A DNA stretch of 64,000 nt, taken from Pseudomonas gingeri. GTDB taxonomy: Bacteria > Pseudomonadota > Gammaproteobacteria > Pseudomonadales > Pseudomonadaceae. Made by a program: the position numbers and the translations under genes. The stretch is taken from positions 1 to 64,000 of the forward strand of contig NZ_JACAOR010000012.1 in assembly GCF_013386115.1 (NCBI RefSeq). The letters run 5' to 3'. Positions 9,752 to 18,282 of the stretch are shown piece by piece (positions within the stretch are counted from its first letter, which is position 1; the number at the start of each line of letters is the position of its first letter). A model generated the notes under the pieces. That model saw nothing but the letters and a program-made list of their open reading frames with translations. It had not been told where the DNA came from and ran no database searches.

Positions 9752-11293
9752 TCAGTTGAGCTGTGCCACCGCCACCTTCGCGGCCGCCTCGATCCCCATG
9801 AAGCGCCGCACCCGTTCACCCCGCGGCTCTTCACGAATCGCCCCGGGGCTGGCATCCAGTTGCACCACGCCGTTCTCCATGAAAATCACCCGGTCGGAAA
9901 TCGACATCGCAAAATCCATCTCATGGGTGACGATCAGCATGGTCATGCCTTCATCGGCCAGGTCGCGAATCACCTTCAGGACATCGCCCACCAACTCCGG
10001 GTCCAGTGCCGAGGTCGGCTCGTCGAACAGCATCACTTCCGGCTCCATCGCCAGCGCGCGGGCGATCGCCACCCGCTGCTGCTGACCACCGGACAACTGA
10101 TGCGGGTACTTGTGGGCATGGGCCAGCAGGCCGACCTTGTCCAGCAGCGCCAGGGCCCGCTGCTCGCCCGGTACGCGCGCCGCGCCGTGGTAACGCGGGG
10201 CCAGGGTGACGTTGTCGAGAATGCTGCGGTGCGGGAACAGATTGAAGTTCTGGAACACCATGCCGATGCGCCGTACACCGCGGCGTACCTGCGCACTGTT
10301 GGGATGGTCGGCGGCACTGATGAAGCTTTCGCCGAACAGCACGATCTCGCCCTGATCGATGCTTTCCAGGCCGTTGATGGTGCGGATCAGCGACGTCTTG
10401 CCCGAGCCGGACGGGCCGATGATCGACAGCACCTGGCCGCTGCCGACGTTCAGGTCGATGCCCTTGAGCACCTCATGGTCGCCATAGCGCTTGTGGATAT
10501 TCTGCAATTGCAGGGCCGGCGCGGCCCCGGCGACGGCCTTCGTACGGGCTGCCGCGGCCAGTTGTGGCAAGCTCGCCCGCAGGCTGGCGGCGGCGCTGTC
10601 GACGAGGGTCCGAGGCTTGCGCTGGCTGAGGTCCAGATACTGTTCCAGGCGCTGCAACAGCCAGCCGAACAGACTGACGATCAGCACGTAGTACACCGCC
10701 ACCGCGCCGAGGGTTTCCATCACCAGGAAGTTCTGCGCGTAGAGGCGCTGGCCCACCGTGAGGATCTCGGTCAGGGAAATCACCGAGATCAGCGACGTCA
10801 GCTTCACCACCGTGATGTATTCGTTGATCAGCGTCGGCAGCGAGATGCGGAAGGCCTGGGGAATCACGATCAGGCGTTGCAGCCCGAGCAGGCCGACACC
10901 CAGGGCCCGGCCGGCCTCCTTCTGGCCCTTGGCGACCGAGATCAACCCGCCGCGATGAATCTCGGCCATGTAGGCCGCTTCCGTGACCACCAGGGCGAAC
11001 AAGCCCGAATAGAACGGGTTCGACAGTACACGGCCGGTAACCGGAAACAGCTGAGGCAAGTTGTAGACGAACACCACCAGCACCAGCAGCGGGATACTGC
11101 GGAAGAACCAGATGTACACCACTGCCGGCAGACGGAACCAGGCCGCGCTCGACAGCTTGGCCGAGGCCAGGACAAAGCCCAGCAGCATGCCGATAAACCA
11201 GGCCAGGGCGCTGAGCTCGACCACCGTGACACAGGCCTGCCAGAAGGCCGGCATCGAGAACAGCGAAAAGAAATAGGGCCAATCGAATTGCAT
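9752..11293 (-). CDS. Polar amino acid-type ABC transporter, permease fused to ATPase
   Basis: This 513-residue protein joins an inner-membrane permease to a nucleotide-binding domain in one chain. Residues about 1-220 form a HisM-type permease with several membrane segments and the EAA loop beginning EAGRALGVGLLG near 126. A linker rich in alanine follows. Residues about 260-500 are the ATPase: Walker A GPSGSGKT at 293-300, the signature LSGGQQQR, and Walker B VMLFDEPTSALDP. The start is ATG 11293, after GAGGTTCCC; an in-frame start at 11341 would add 16 unlikely residues. It is the distal gene of the minus-strand set that includes the solute-binding protein at 11555-12346. Such fusions occur in pseudomonads. 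The substrate is unknown; an amino acid or related compound is the family-level guess. Confidence 0.88.
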   Translation of the reverse strand: MQFDWPYFFSLFSMPAFWQACVTVVELSALAWFIGMLLGFVLASAKLSSAAWFRLPAVVYIWFFRSIPLLVLVVFVYNLPQLFPVTGRVLSNPFYSGLFALVVTEAAYMAEIHRGGLISVAKGQKEAGRALGVGLLGLQRLIVIPQAFRISLPTLINEYITVVKLTSLISVISLTEILTVGQRLYAQNFLVMETLGAVAVYYVLIVSLFGWLLQRLEQYLDLSQRKPRTLVDSAAASLRASLPQLAAAARTKAVAGAAPALQLQNIHKRYGDHEVLKGIDLNVGSGQVLSIIGPSGSGKTSLIRTINGLESIDQGEIVLFGESFISAADHPNSAQVRRGVRRIGMVFQNFNLFPHRSILDNVTLAPRYHGAARVPGEQRALALLDKVGLLAHAHKYPHQLSGGQQQRVAIARALAMEPEVMLFDEPTSALDPELVGDVLKVIRDLADEGMTMLIVTHEMDFAMSISDRVIFMENGVVQLDASPGAIREEPRGERVRRFMGIEAAAKVAVAQLN

Positions 11294-11351
11294 GGGAACC
11301 TCGGTGTGGCTGTATCGCAGGTTGCGGGGGATCCTTTGCATCCACTATCCC

Positions 11352-11436
11352 TGTAGGAGCCGGCTTGCCGGCGATGAGGCCCTCGAGCCTTGCATCGCCT
11401 GACCGGTCGCTATCGCCGGCAAGCCGGCTCCCACAG
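11352..11436. repeat. REP inverted pair
   Basis: The arms TGTAGGAGCCGGCTTGCCGG and CCGGCAAGCCGGCTCCCACA face each other across about 40 bases. The pair lies between the solute-binding protein gene and the downstream transporter gene. In such operons a stable stem here can raise the level of the upstream (binding-protein) message over the transporter message; that role is inferred. Confidence 0.8.
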
Positions 11437-11438
11437 TC

Positions 11439-11545
11439 GATCGTTCCCACGCTCCGCGTGGGCATGCAGCCCGTGACGCTCCGCGTCACAAGCGCCGACG
11501 CGAGCGCCCGGCGAGGCATTCCCTTGCCGCGCGCGGGAACGATCA
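11439..11545 (+). repeat. Dispersed ~107-bp repeat, copy A (GATCGTTCCCACGC family)
   Basis: The unit begins GATCGTTCCCACGCTCCGCG and ends GGGAACGATCA, so its outer ends are themselves inverted. Inside are two further palindromes, one around GTGACGCTCCGCGTCAC and one around the CGACGCGAGCG block. The same unit recurs at 18592-18699 and, reversed, at 28933-29040 and 29099-29206. It has no open frame and looks like a miniature non-autonomous element or a large palindromic repeat. Confidence 0.75.
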
Positions 11546-11554
11546 GGGCGGTTG

Positions 11555-12346
11555 TTACTCCGCCGCCTCCAGACTGTACTTGCTCAGGATCGCCGCATAC
11601 TCGCCGCTCTTCTTCGTTTCCTCGAAGGCCTTGAGCAAGGCCTGGTACACCGCGTCATTGCCCTTCTTCACGAAGATCCCGAGGGTCTGCTGGTAGATCG
11701 GATGCTCGGTGGTCACTACCACCCGGCCCTTGGTCCGTTCGGCGATCATCTTCGCCGCGCCGGCAATCTCCACCTGCGCCTGGATATTGCTCGACAACAG
11801 CGCCTGGGTGACTTCCGGCGCCGACGGATATTCACTGACCGTGATCGCGCCCTTGCCCTTGGGCACGCAGTAATCGGTGGACAGCTTCTGGAACTGCGCG
11901 ACCCAGGTCGTGCCCTGCTCCAGCCCGACCTTCAGCCCGCAGAGGTCTTCCGGGGTGGTCGGTTTCAGCGCGCTGTCCTTGGGCACCATGATTGCCGCGC
12001 CGGTCTTGGCGTAGGCAATCGTCATGGCCTGGGTCTGGCGCTCGGGAGTGATGTACATGCCGGAAATGATCGCGTCGAACTTGCCGGCATTGAGGCCCAT
12101 GATCAGGCTCGGGAACTTGGTGTCGATAAATTCCGCCTTGCTGTCCATGTGCCTGGCCAGCGCCTGGGACAGCTCCGGATCGGAGCCGACCACGTTCTTC
12201 TCGGCGTCATAGGACTCGAACGGCGGGTAGGTGATTTCCATGCCGACTTTCAGTTGGCCGGGGGTGGCGGTCGCGGCGGCGAAAACGCTGCCGGCGCAGA
12301 GCAGGCCGGTGGCGACCAGGGTCAGGCGGGGGAGGTGCTTGAGCAT
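11555..12346 (-). CDS. Periplasmic amino acid-binding protein of an ABC transporter
   Basis: The 263-residue product is a family 3 extracellular solute-binding protein that would deliver its ligand to the fused permease-ATPase encoded next downstream. A signal peptide covers about residues 1-23, ending SVFA. The mature part starts with a typical LKVGMEITYPPFESYD strand and contains AIISGMYITPER and PKDSALKPTTPEDLCGLKVG, as in periplasmic lysine/arginine/ornithine- and glutamine-type binders. The ligand cannot be fixed from sequence. The oxygenase gene lies 37 bases upstream, and a REP pair plus another repeat separate it from the transporter gene. Confidence 0.9.
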   Translation of the reverse strand: MLKHLPRLTLVATGLLCAGSVFAAATATPGQLKVGMEITYPPFESYDAEKNVVGSDPELSQALARHMDSKAEFIDTKFPSLIMGLNAGKFDAIISGMYITPERQTQAMTIAYAKTGAAIMVPKDSALKPTTPEDLCGLKVGLEQGTTWVAQFQKLSTDYCVPKGKGAITVSEYPSAPEVTQALLSSNIQAQVEIAGAAKMIAERTKGRVVVTTEHPIYQQTLGIFVKKGNDAVYQALLKAFEETKKSGEYAAILSKYSLEAAE

Positions 12347-12383
12347 GTGCGATAACTCCAGGATGAGAAGGTAAGCGGCAGGT

Positions 12384-13442
12384 TCAGGAAGGCTGCGCCT
12401 GGTTTTTCAGATGACCGAAGCTCGATGGCTTTCGGGCTTTTTCCGGCAGGGCGATCTCGCCGTTTTCCACGCGCTTGCGCAGGTACTGGTAGGTCTGCAG
12501 GGCCTGGCCATACATGTGTTCGCCGATGGCGATCTGTTCGTATTCCTGGCCGGCCCGGGCAAAGCTGGGCAGCGGCTGGATCAGGGTGTGGAAGTCGCAG
12601 GCATAGAACAGCGGGAAGGAGTAGCGCTCCTCGCTCACGGTGCGCACGCGGTGGGCGGTGGCGACAAAGGTGCCGGCGGTCATCACTTCGAGCATGTCGC
12701 CGATGTTCACCACGAACGCGCCGGGAATCGGCGGCGCGTCGATCCACTGGCCCAGGTCGTTCATCACCTCCAGGCCGGGCTTGTCGGCCAGCAGGATGGT
12801 GAAACACTCGTAGTCGGTGTGGGCACCGATACCGGGGGCGTCCTGGGCGGCATCGTCGAACGGGTAGTGGATCAGTCGCAGCTTCGATGGCGGCCGGCTG
12901 ACCAGGCTGTCGAAAGTGTTTTCCTCCAGCCCCAGGGCCAGGGCGAAACCGCCGAACAGCTTGCGCCCGAGGGCGAACACGGCGGCGTAGTAGGCCTGCA
13001 CGGCTTCCTTGAAACCGGGCAATGACGGCCACTCGTTCGGCCCCAGCAGAGGCGTGCCGGCGAGCACCAGCGGATCGTCCGCCGGCACTTCGAAACCGAT
13101 GTCGAAGGCTTCCTTGTGGTCCGGCTTGCCCTTGGCGTACACCTCTTCGCCCTCGGGCACGAAACCCTTGTGGCTCTTCGACGTGCCGATGTAGTGCTGC
13201 ATCTTGGCTTCGAGCGGCTGGGCGAAGTAGTCCTTCGCCGCCTGGCGCAGGTTGGCGATCAGTTGCGGATCGATGCCGTGCTCGGTGATGTAGAGGAAAC
13301 CGACCTCGCTGGCGGCGGCCCCCAGTTGCTCGGCGACCGCCAGGCGATGCTCCAGCTCGACGCTGAACAGCCCGGCGATATTCACCACCGGAATGCTCTT
13401 GAAGTTGGCTTGGGCCGGACTGTTATGGCTGTTCTCAGGCAT
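12384..13442 (-). CDS. Isopenicillin N synthase-like 2-oxoglutarate/Fe(II)-type oxygenase
   Basis: This 352-residue soluble enzyme belongs to the non-haem iron oxygenase family that includes plant-type 2OG dioxygenases and isopenicillin N synthase. The N-terminal DIOX_N region starts at IPVVNIAGLF. The iron ligands are visible as HTDYEC (His208, Asp210) and His264 in ATAHRVRT. RYSFP supplies the Arg273-x-Ser275 pair that usually binds 2-oxoglutarate. It lies 12 bases after a TIM-barrel gene and just before the solute-binding protein, all on the minus strand. It probably oxidises the imported compound or a derivative; the substrate is unknown. Family assignment is firm, function is not. Confidence 0.85.
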   Translation of the reverse strand: MPENSHNSPAQANFKSIPVVNIAGLFSVELEHRLAVAEQLGAAASEVGFLYITEHGIDPQLIANLRQAAKDYFAQPLEAKMQHYIGTSKSHKGFVPEGEEVYAKGKPDHKEAFDIGFEVPADDPLVLAGTPLLGPNEWPSLPGFKEAVQAYYAAVFALGRKLFGGFALALGLEENTFDSLVSRPPSKLRLIHYPFDDAAQDAPGIGAHTDYECFTILLADKPGLEVMNDLGQWIDAPPIPGAFVVNIGDMLEVMTAGTFVATAHRVRTVSEERYSFPLFYACDFHTLIQPLPSFARAGQEYEQIAIGEHMYGQALQTYQYLRKRVENGEIALPEKARKPSSFGHLKNQAQPS

Positions 13443-13454
13443 GACGCAAACACC

Positions 13455-14306
13455 TCACGGGTGGGTTGATTGGCTGAAGCGGTCGAAGTGCGCGCGTTCG
13501 GTCCCGGCCATCCAGACGTTCAGCGACCACAGGTCGGCGACCGGGACATTGGTGAAGGGCAGGTGATGCAGATAGCCGTCGGCGCCGAACTCCGGGGTCA
13601 GGGTGCTGACGGCATAGCCGCGGGCCTGCTGGGAACGCCAGATGCTTTCCCAGTGGGCCTGGTGGAAGGCCAGTTCGCGGGCGTATTCCGGGGCGCCGGG
13701 GTGTGGCACCTGAGGGCCCTGGTCATAGCCGACCCGGGCCTGGATATGGTGGACGCGTTCGACAAACGGCCCCAGGTCATCGGCCGGATCGTCCAGCAGG
13801 CGTTCGCAGGTGACGATCCAGTGGCTGATATCGCTGGTGAAGCGCAGGTCGGGCAGTTGGCGGATCAGTTCGAGGGTCAGCCAGGGGTTGAACAGCGAAC
13901 GCGAGCGGTGGGTTTCGAAGCAGCAGGTCTGCCCCGATTGGCGAGCCAGGTCCATGGCCGCACCGAAGAATTCCACCTGTTGCGCCAGGGGCCAGCGGTC
14001 GTTGCCGGCCAGCACGTTGACGAAGCGCGGCTCCAGTTCGGCGGCCCAGGCCAGTTTCTGTTCGAGATCGCGCAGGTGCTCGGCGGGCGGCGCGGCCTGC
14101 TCGGGGAGCACGTCGTAGGCGGTGAAGACCGTGCTGATATAGCCCAGTCGATTGGCCCGCAGGAAGGCGGCGAACTCGGCGCGTTCCCGGGCCTGCAACG
14201 GCAGGCGCGCTTCCATGCCGTCGAAGCCGGCGCCCAGCAACTCGTCGAGTGCCTGGGCCTTGCTCGCGGTGTAGCCCCAGAGGGTGCGGAAAATCTCCAG
14301 TTTCAT
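13455..14306 (-). CDS. Sugar phosphate isomerase/epimerase-like TIM-barrel protein
   Basis: The 283-residue product resembles the AP endonuclease family 2 / xylose isomerase-like TIM barrel superfamily. Family signs are the opening MKLEIFRTLWGYT, the GFDGMEARLP segment, and metal-site strands such as FVNVLAGNDRW, CCFETHRSRS, FTSDISHWIV and VHHIQARVGYDQGPQVPHPG, which supply Glu, Asp, His and His ligands. Members are isomerases, epimerases or dehydratases acting on sugars and keto acids; the reaction here is unknown. It is the first gene of the minus-strand set, 12 bases ahead of the oxygenase gene. Confidence 0.78.
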   Translation of the reverse strand: MKLEIFRTLWGYTASKAQALDELLGAGFDGMEARLPLQARERAEFAAFLRANRLGYISTVFTAYDVLPEQAAPPAEHLRDLEQKLAWAAELEPRFVNVLAGNDRWPLAQQVEFFGAAMDLARQSGQTCCFETHRSRSLFNPWLTLELIRQLPDLRFTSDISHWIVTCERLLDDPADDLGPFVERVHHIQARVGYDQGPQVPHPGAPEYARELAFHQAHWESIWRSQQARGYAVSTLTPEFGADGYLHHLPFTNVPVADLWSLNVWMAGTERAHFDRFSQSTHP

Positions 14307-14627
14307 CGGTGAACCTCAACCAGACCTTGAGCTGCTCGAAGCACGCCACGGCACAGGGCCAGGGCGGGCGGTTACGGCAGTAGCAAAAGGTTTCGTCGAG
14401 CCGGCTCTCTGTGGAGCCGGTCTCACCGCGAGGCGGGGAGGGATCAATCACGCTGGCGTCGATCTTAGACAGCCACGGACGCAGAGAAGAATAGGAAACC
14501 TCAAATCCATACTTCAGAGATTCATGAACTATTAGCCGGCTATCTACCGCCTTGGCTTGACGCTGGCAGGCCAGTGATATGCTATCGTTGCGGCATCATT
14601 CCTACATAGTTTCAAGAGAATCCCTGC
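14307..14627. other. Divergent intergenic region between the TIM-barrel gene and yfiR
   Basis: This 321-base stretch holds no gene. It must carry the minus-strand promoter for the oxygenase/transporter set, which I could not locate, and a plausible promoter for yfiR near its right end. A short palindrome GAGCCGGCTC lies near 14398. Confidence 0.6.
14557..14585 (+). promoter_or_regulatory. Possible sigma70 promoter of yfiRNB
   Basis: TTGACG at 14557-14562 and TGCTAT at 14580-14585 are separated by 17 bases, about 40 bases ahead of the yfiR start. The match is fair; no activator site is evident. Confidence 0.45.
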
Positions 14628-15203
14628 ATGAACGTGGCTGTCTGGACGACAGAGCGGTGGTTTGGCTGGAGACAGCTGGGGCTGTCCGCCATGCTCTGTT
14701 TGTTCACGCACTTGAGTAGTGCCCAGGACACCGTCGCCCCTGGCGCCGCCGACCAGCGCGCCCAGGCCGTCACCCAGGTGGTGCTCGGCATCCTCAGTTA
14801 TGCGCGCTGGCCGGTGGAGCCCGCGCAGCTGCGCTTGTGCATCATCGGTCCCACCGAATATACCGACGACCTGGTCAAGGGCACCACCCAGGCCACCGGC
14901 CGGTCGGTGCTGGTGCAGCGCCTGCTGGCCGACAACGCCACCGTCGCCAGCGCCTGTGATGCGGTGTATATCGGCAAGCTCACCAGTGACGAACGCAGCC
15001 GCCTGTTCAACGCCCTCAACGGCCATGCCGTGCTGAGCATCAGCGAAGGTGGCGATCAATGCACCGTCGGCAGCCTGTTCTGCCTGCGCGTGGCGGACAG
15101 CCAGGTGTCGTTCGAGGTCAACCTGGATTCGGTGGCCCGCAGCGGCGTGCGCATTCACCCGAGTGTCCTGCAACTGTCCCGTCGTCGGGCCGCACAGCCA
15201 TGA
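14628..15203 (+). CDS. yfiR: YfiR, periplasmic repressor of the diguanylate cyclase YfiN
   Basis: YfiR is a periplasmic protein that holds the inner-membrane cyclase YfiN inactive until released, for example by YfiB under envelope stress or reducing conditions. The 191-residue product has a signal sequence ending near residue 32 and the YfiR-type core. Its cysteines at 71, 110, 145 and 152 match the positions of the two disulfides known from P. aeruginosa YfiR. It overlaps yfiN by ATGA, and yfiB follows, the standard yfiRNB arrangement. The tpbB naming is used for the yfiN partner in some strains. Confidence 0.88.
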   Translation: MNVAVWTTERWFGWRQLGLSAMLCLFTHLSSAQDTVAPGAADQRAQAVTQVVLGILSYARWPVEPAQLRLCIIGPTEYTDDLVKGTTQATGRSVLVQRLLADNATVASACDAVYIGKLTSDERSRLFNALNGHAVLSISEGGDQCTVGSLFCLRVADSQVSFEVNLDSVARSGVRIHPSVLQLSRRRAAQP

Positions 15204-16471
15204 TCGGTCTGCACAAGCCGGAAGTCCGCCGTAGCCTGCGCTCGGTGCTGGGGCGCGGGCACCTGATGGCGGCGCTGGCGGCGGTCGGGCTGGTCAGCGT
15301 GTCCCTGACCTTCCTCGGCGTGCTGGCGCTGCGGGTTTATGCCGATCACAACCTGCACCTGATCGCCCGCTCCATCAGCTACACCGTCGAGGCGGCGGTG
15401 GTTTTCAACGACAGCAGCGCGGCGACCGAAGCCCTCGACGTGATCGCCGCCACCGAGGAAGTGGCCGATGCCCAGGTGTTCACCGCCAACGGCCAGCGCC
15501 TGGCCCACTGGCAGCGACCGGAGACCGGTCTGATGTCGCAGTTGGAAACGCAATTGGCGCGGTCTCTGCTCGAACAACCCATCGAACTGCCGATCCTGCA
15601 CCAGGACCGTGAAATCGGCAGCGTGCGCCTGACCGGCCATGGCGGCAGCCTGCTGCGCTTCCTGCTCAGCGGCCTGGCGGGGATCCTGGTCTGCAGCGTG
15701 CTGGCCGCCTGGCTGGGCCTGTACCTGGCCCGCCGGTTGTTGCGCGGGATCATCGTACCGCTGCGCAGCCTCGCCGAAGTGGCCCACGCGGCCCGCAGCG
15801 AGCGGGCCTTCGATCGTCGCGTGCCGGCGGCGGAGATCGTCGAGCTGGACAACCTCGGCACCGACTTCAATGCCCTGCTCGACGAACTGGAAGCCTGGCA
15901 GACCCACATCCAGAGCGAGAACGAATCCCTCGCCCACCAGGCCAGCCACGACAGCCTGACCGGCCTGCCCAACCGGGCGTTTTTCGAGGGCCGCCTGATG
16001 CGTGCCCTGCGCAATGGCGCCAAGCAGGGCGAGCGGGTCGGCGTGCTGTTTCTCGACAGCGACCGCTTCAAGCAGATCAACGACAACTTCGGCCATGCCG
16101 CGGGCGATGCGGTGCTGATGGCCGTGGCCACGCGGGTGCGGGCGCAGTTGCGCGAGGACGACCTGGTGGCGCGCCTGGGCGGTGACGAGTTCGCCGTGCT
16201 GCTGACACCGCTGCACGCGATCGAAGACGCCGAGCGCATCGCCGACAAGATCATCGCCAGCATGGAAATGCCGATTGCCGTGCCCGGTCAGGCCCAGGTC
16301 GTGACCTCCCTCAGTATCGGTATCGCCGTCTACCCCGATCATGGCACCACCCCCGGCACCCTGCTCAATGCAGCCGATGCCGCGATGTACCAAGCCAAGC
16401 GCCTTTCCCGAGGCGGGCAACACACGGCGGAGTCGGAGCACTCCGCAGCCACTGTTCAGATCAGGAGTTGA
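15200..16471 (+). CDS. yfiN: YfiN (TpbB) membrane diguanylate cyclase
   Basis: The 423-residue product makes cyclic di-GMP from two GTP at the inner membrane and promotes biofilm and small-colony growth. An N-terminal membrane helix (about residues 20-43) is followed by a periplasmic PAS-like sensor with TEEVADAQVFTANGQRLAHW. A second helix lies near 150-175, then a HAMP segment, then a GGDEF domain. The active-site loop reads RLGGDEFAVLL with GGDEF at 327-331, so catalysis should be intact. ATG 15200 overlaps the yfiR stop; a longer upstream frame is inside yfiR and was rejected. Confidence 0.9.
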   Translation: MIGLHKPEVRRSLRSVLGRGHLMAALAAVGLVSVSLTFLGVLALRVYADHNLHLIARSISYTVEAAVVFNDSSAATEALDVIAATEEVADAQVFTANGQRLAHWQRPETGLMSQLETQLARSLLEQPIELPILHQDREIGSVRLTGHGGSLLRFLLSGLAGILVCSVLAAWLGLYLARRLLRGIIVPLRSLAEVAHAARSERAFDRRVPAAEIVELDNLGTDFNALLDELEAWQTHIQSENESLAHQASHDSLTGLPNRAFFEGRLMRALRNGAKQGERVGVLFLDSDRFKQINDNFGHAAGDAVLMAVATRVRAQLREDDLVARLGGDEFAVLLTPLHAIEDAERIADKIIASMEMPIAVPGQAQVVTSLSIGIAVYPDHGTTPGTLLNAADAAMYQAKRLSRGGQHTAESEHSAATVQIRS

Positions 16472-16475
16472 ACCC

Positions 16476-16979
16476 TTGTATACCTTTACCCAGCGTTCCC
16501 TGCGATTCTTCGGTGTCTTCCTGTTTACGGCGCTGCTGGCCCTGGCCGGCTGCCAGACCGCCCCGCAAAAAGGCCTGAGTCCGGCGCAGATCGCCGTGCT
16601 CAAGCAACAGGGGTTCGAACTGACGGACGAGGGCTGGGCCTTCGGCCTGTCGGGCAAGGTGTTGTTCGGCAGTGACCTGGAAGTGCTGAACAAGGAAAGC
16701 CACGACATCGTCGAACGCATCGCCAAGGCCCTGCTCGGCGTGGACATCCAGCGGGTGCGGGTCGACGGTCACACCGATGCGTCGGGCAAGGAAGCCTACA
16801 ACGAACAGCTCTCCGTACGGCGCGCCAACAGCGTGGCGACGGTGCTGGAGCAGACCGGCATGAAGAAGGAAAACATCGAGATCCGTGGCCTGGGCAGCCG
16901 CGAGCCGGTGGCCTCCAACAGCACGGCCGCCGGTCGTACGGAGAACCGTAGGGTGTCGATCGTGGTGATTGCCGACTGA
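16476..16979 (+). CDS. yfiB: YfiB, OmpA-like outer-membrane lipoprotein
   Basis: YfiB binds peptidoglycan through its OmpA domain and can sequester YfiR, so activating YfiN. The 167-residue product has a lipoprotein signal ending in LALAGCQ and a C-terminal OmpA domain with VDGHTDASGKEAYN and the NRRVSIVV end. Only a TTG start (16476) fits: AGGAG lies 8 bases upstream, and translation there gives a complete lipoprotein signal. It starts four bases after the yfiN stop. Confidence 0.87.
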   Translation: MYTFTQRSLRFFGVFLFTALLALAGCQTAPQKGLSPAQIAVLKQQGFELTDEGWAFGLSGKVLFGSDLEVLNKESHDIVERIAKALLGVDIQRVRVDGHTDASGKEAYNEQLSVRRANSVATVLEQTGMKKENIEIRGLGSREPVASNSTAAGRTENRRVSIVVIAD

Positions 16980-17104
16980 GTATCAGGCGCCTGACGATCT
17001 GGACACATTATGAAATAACATACGCCGCTCTTTCTCGAGTTGTACCCATGCGGGTATAAGTGATGGCCCTGCCAGGCAGGGGCGTCGACTGAGAGGAAGT
17101 TTGA

Positions 17105-18226
17105 ATGGCAACTGTTCAATGGGTCAGTCGGGCAGCTTTGATCCCGTCCGTGTTATGGGACACCTGTTTCAACCATGTCGAAGGTCGCTGGTGGTACGAG
17201 GCGCTGGAGGCCAGCGGTCTCGATGACCAGTTTGAATTCGCCTATGCGGTGGTCGAGCGCGACGGCCAGCCCATCGGCCTGGCTCCGACCTTTATCATGG
17301 ACGTGCCGATGGAACTGGTGGTGCCGCCACTGATCGCCAGGCTGATGCGGGTGATTCCGGCGTTGCGTTACCAGCGCACCCTGTTCGTCGGCTCGCCCTG
17401 TTCGGACGAAGGCGCGGTGGGTGTGATGCCCGGTTATTCCCTCGGCGATATCCTGCTGCCGCTGCAAGATGCGCTGACCCGCCGTGGCCATGAGAAAAAG
17501 GTCGCGATGACGGTCTGGAAGGACTTCGGCGAAGCCGAGAAGCCGGCGCTCGAAGCCCTCAGCCAGGCTCGCCGGTTGTTTCCCATGGTCAGCTTTCCCG
17601 GCACGACGGTCGAGTTGGCGGCGGGCGGTTTCGAGGGTTACCTCAAGGGACTCAAGAGCCGTCATCGTTATCGCCTGAAAAAGAAGCTCAAGGACGGCCT
17701 GGCCCACGGCGCCCACGAAGTGCGGGTGCTGCAGCAACCGGACGAGCAGATCCTGGACGCGGTATTCGCGCTGTTCCAGCAGACCTATGAAAAGGGCAAG
17801 ACCAAGTTCGAGCGCCTGAATATCGAGTTCTTCCGCCAGATCGCCGCCAAGCCCCAGTCCCACTTCATCCTGATGACCGATGCGCACAGCGGCAAGCTGG
17901 TGGCATTCATGCTGTGCTTCCTGGTGGGCGACAAGGCCATCAACAAATTCATCGGCATCGACTATGCCGTGGGCATGCAGTCGCACCTGTACTTCCAGCT
18001 TTGGGAGCAGGCGGTGAAATGGGCCTGCGGTGTTGGCGCCACCCGCCTGGAAAGCGGCCAGACCGGCTACAGCGCCAAGCGCGAGGTCGGCCATCAACTG
18101 GTCCCGCTGGACTGCTACTGCCGGCACCGCAACCCGTTGCTGCACCGCGTATTCGGCGCGGTGGCCAAGGGCATCAACTGGCAGAACCTGGATCCCGACC
18201 TGCGGCAGATGGCCGAGGCTGAATAG
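17105..18226 (+). CDS. GNAT/FemAB-like acyltransferase (COG3146-type)
   Basis: The 373-residue protein resembles the 'peptidogalycan biosynthesis/recognition' GNAT family found widely in proteobacteria. Supporting segments are the N-terminal WDTCFNHVEGRWWYEALEAS and a C-terminal acetyltransferase-like half with LKSRHRYRLKKKLKDG, INKFIGIDYAVGMQSHLYFQ and RLESGQTGYSAKREVGH. No signal peptide is seen, so it should be cytoplasmic. A good ribosome site (GAGAGGAAG) precedes ATG 17105. It stands alone between yfiB and a repeat block. The acceptor is unknown. Confidence 0.7.
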   Translation: MATVQWVSRAALIPSVLWDTCFNHVEGRWWYEALEASGLDDQFEFAYAVVERDGQPIGLAPTFIMDVPMELVVPPLIARLMRVIPALRYQRTLFVGSPCSDEGAVGVMPGYSLGDILLPLQDALTRRGHEKKVAMTVWKDFGEAEKPALEALSQARRLFPMVSFPGTTVELAAGGFEGYLKGLKSRHRYRLKKKLKDGLAHGAHEVRVLQQPDEQILDAVFALFQQTYEKGKTKFERLNIEFFRQIAAKPQSHFILMTDAHSGKLVAFMLCFLVGDKAINKFIGIDYAVGMQSHLYFQLWEQAVKWACGVGATRLESGQTGYSAKREVGHQLVPLDCYCRHRNPLLHRVFGAVAKGINWQNLDPDLRQMAEAE

Positions 18227-18234
18227 CACCGCGA

Positions 18235-18270
18235 CCTGTGGGAGCGGGCTTGCCGGCGAAGAGGCCCGGA
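18235..18270. repeat. Single REP unit
   Basis: TGTGGGAGCGGGCTTGCCGG follows the stop of the acyltransferase gene directly and may serve as its transcript end. It opens the longer repeat block that runs to 18699. Confidence 0.7.
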
Positions 18271-18282
18271 AGGCTTGCACCC

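Noticed and set aside
9860..11356. 498-codon plus-strand frame opposite the fused ABC transporter gene
   Set aside because: It has His/Gln/Arg-rich repetitive composition with no family resemblance, while the minus strand carries all ATPase motifs.
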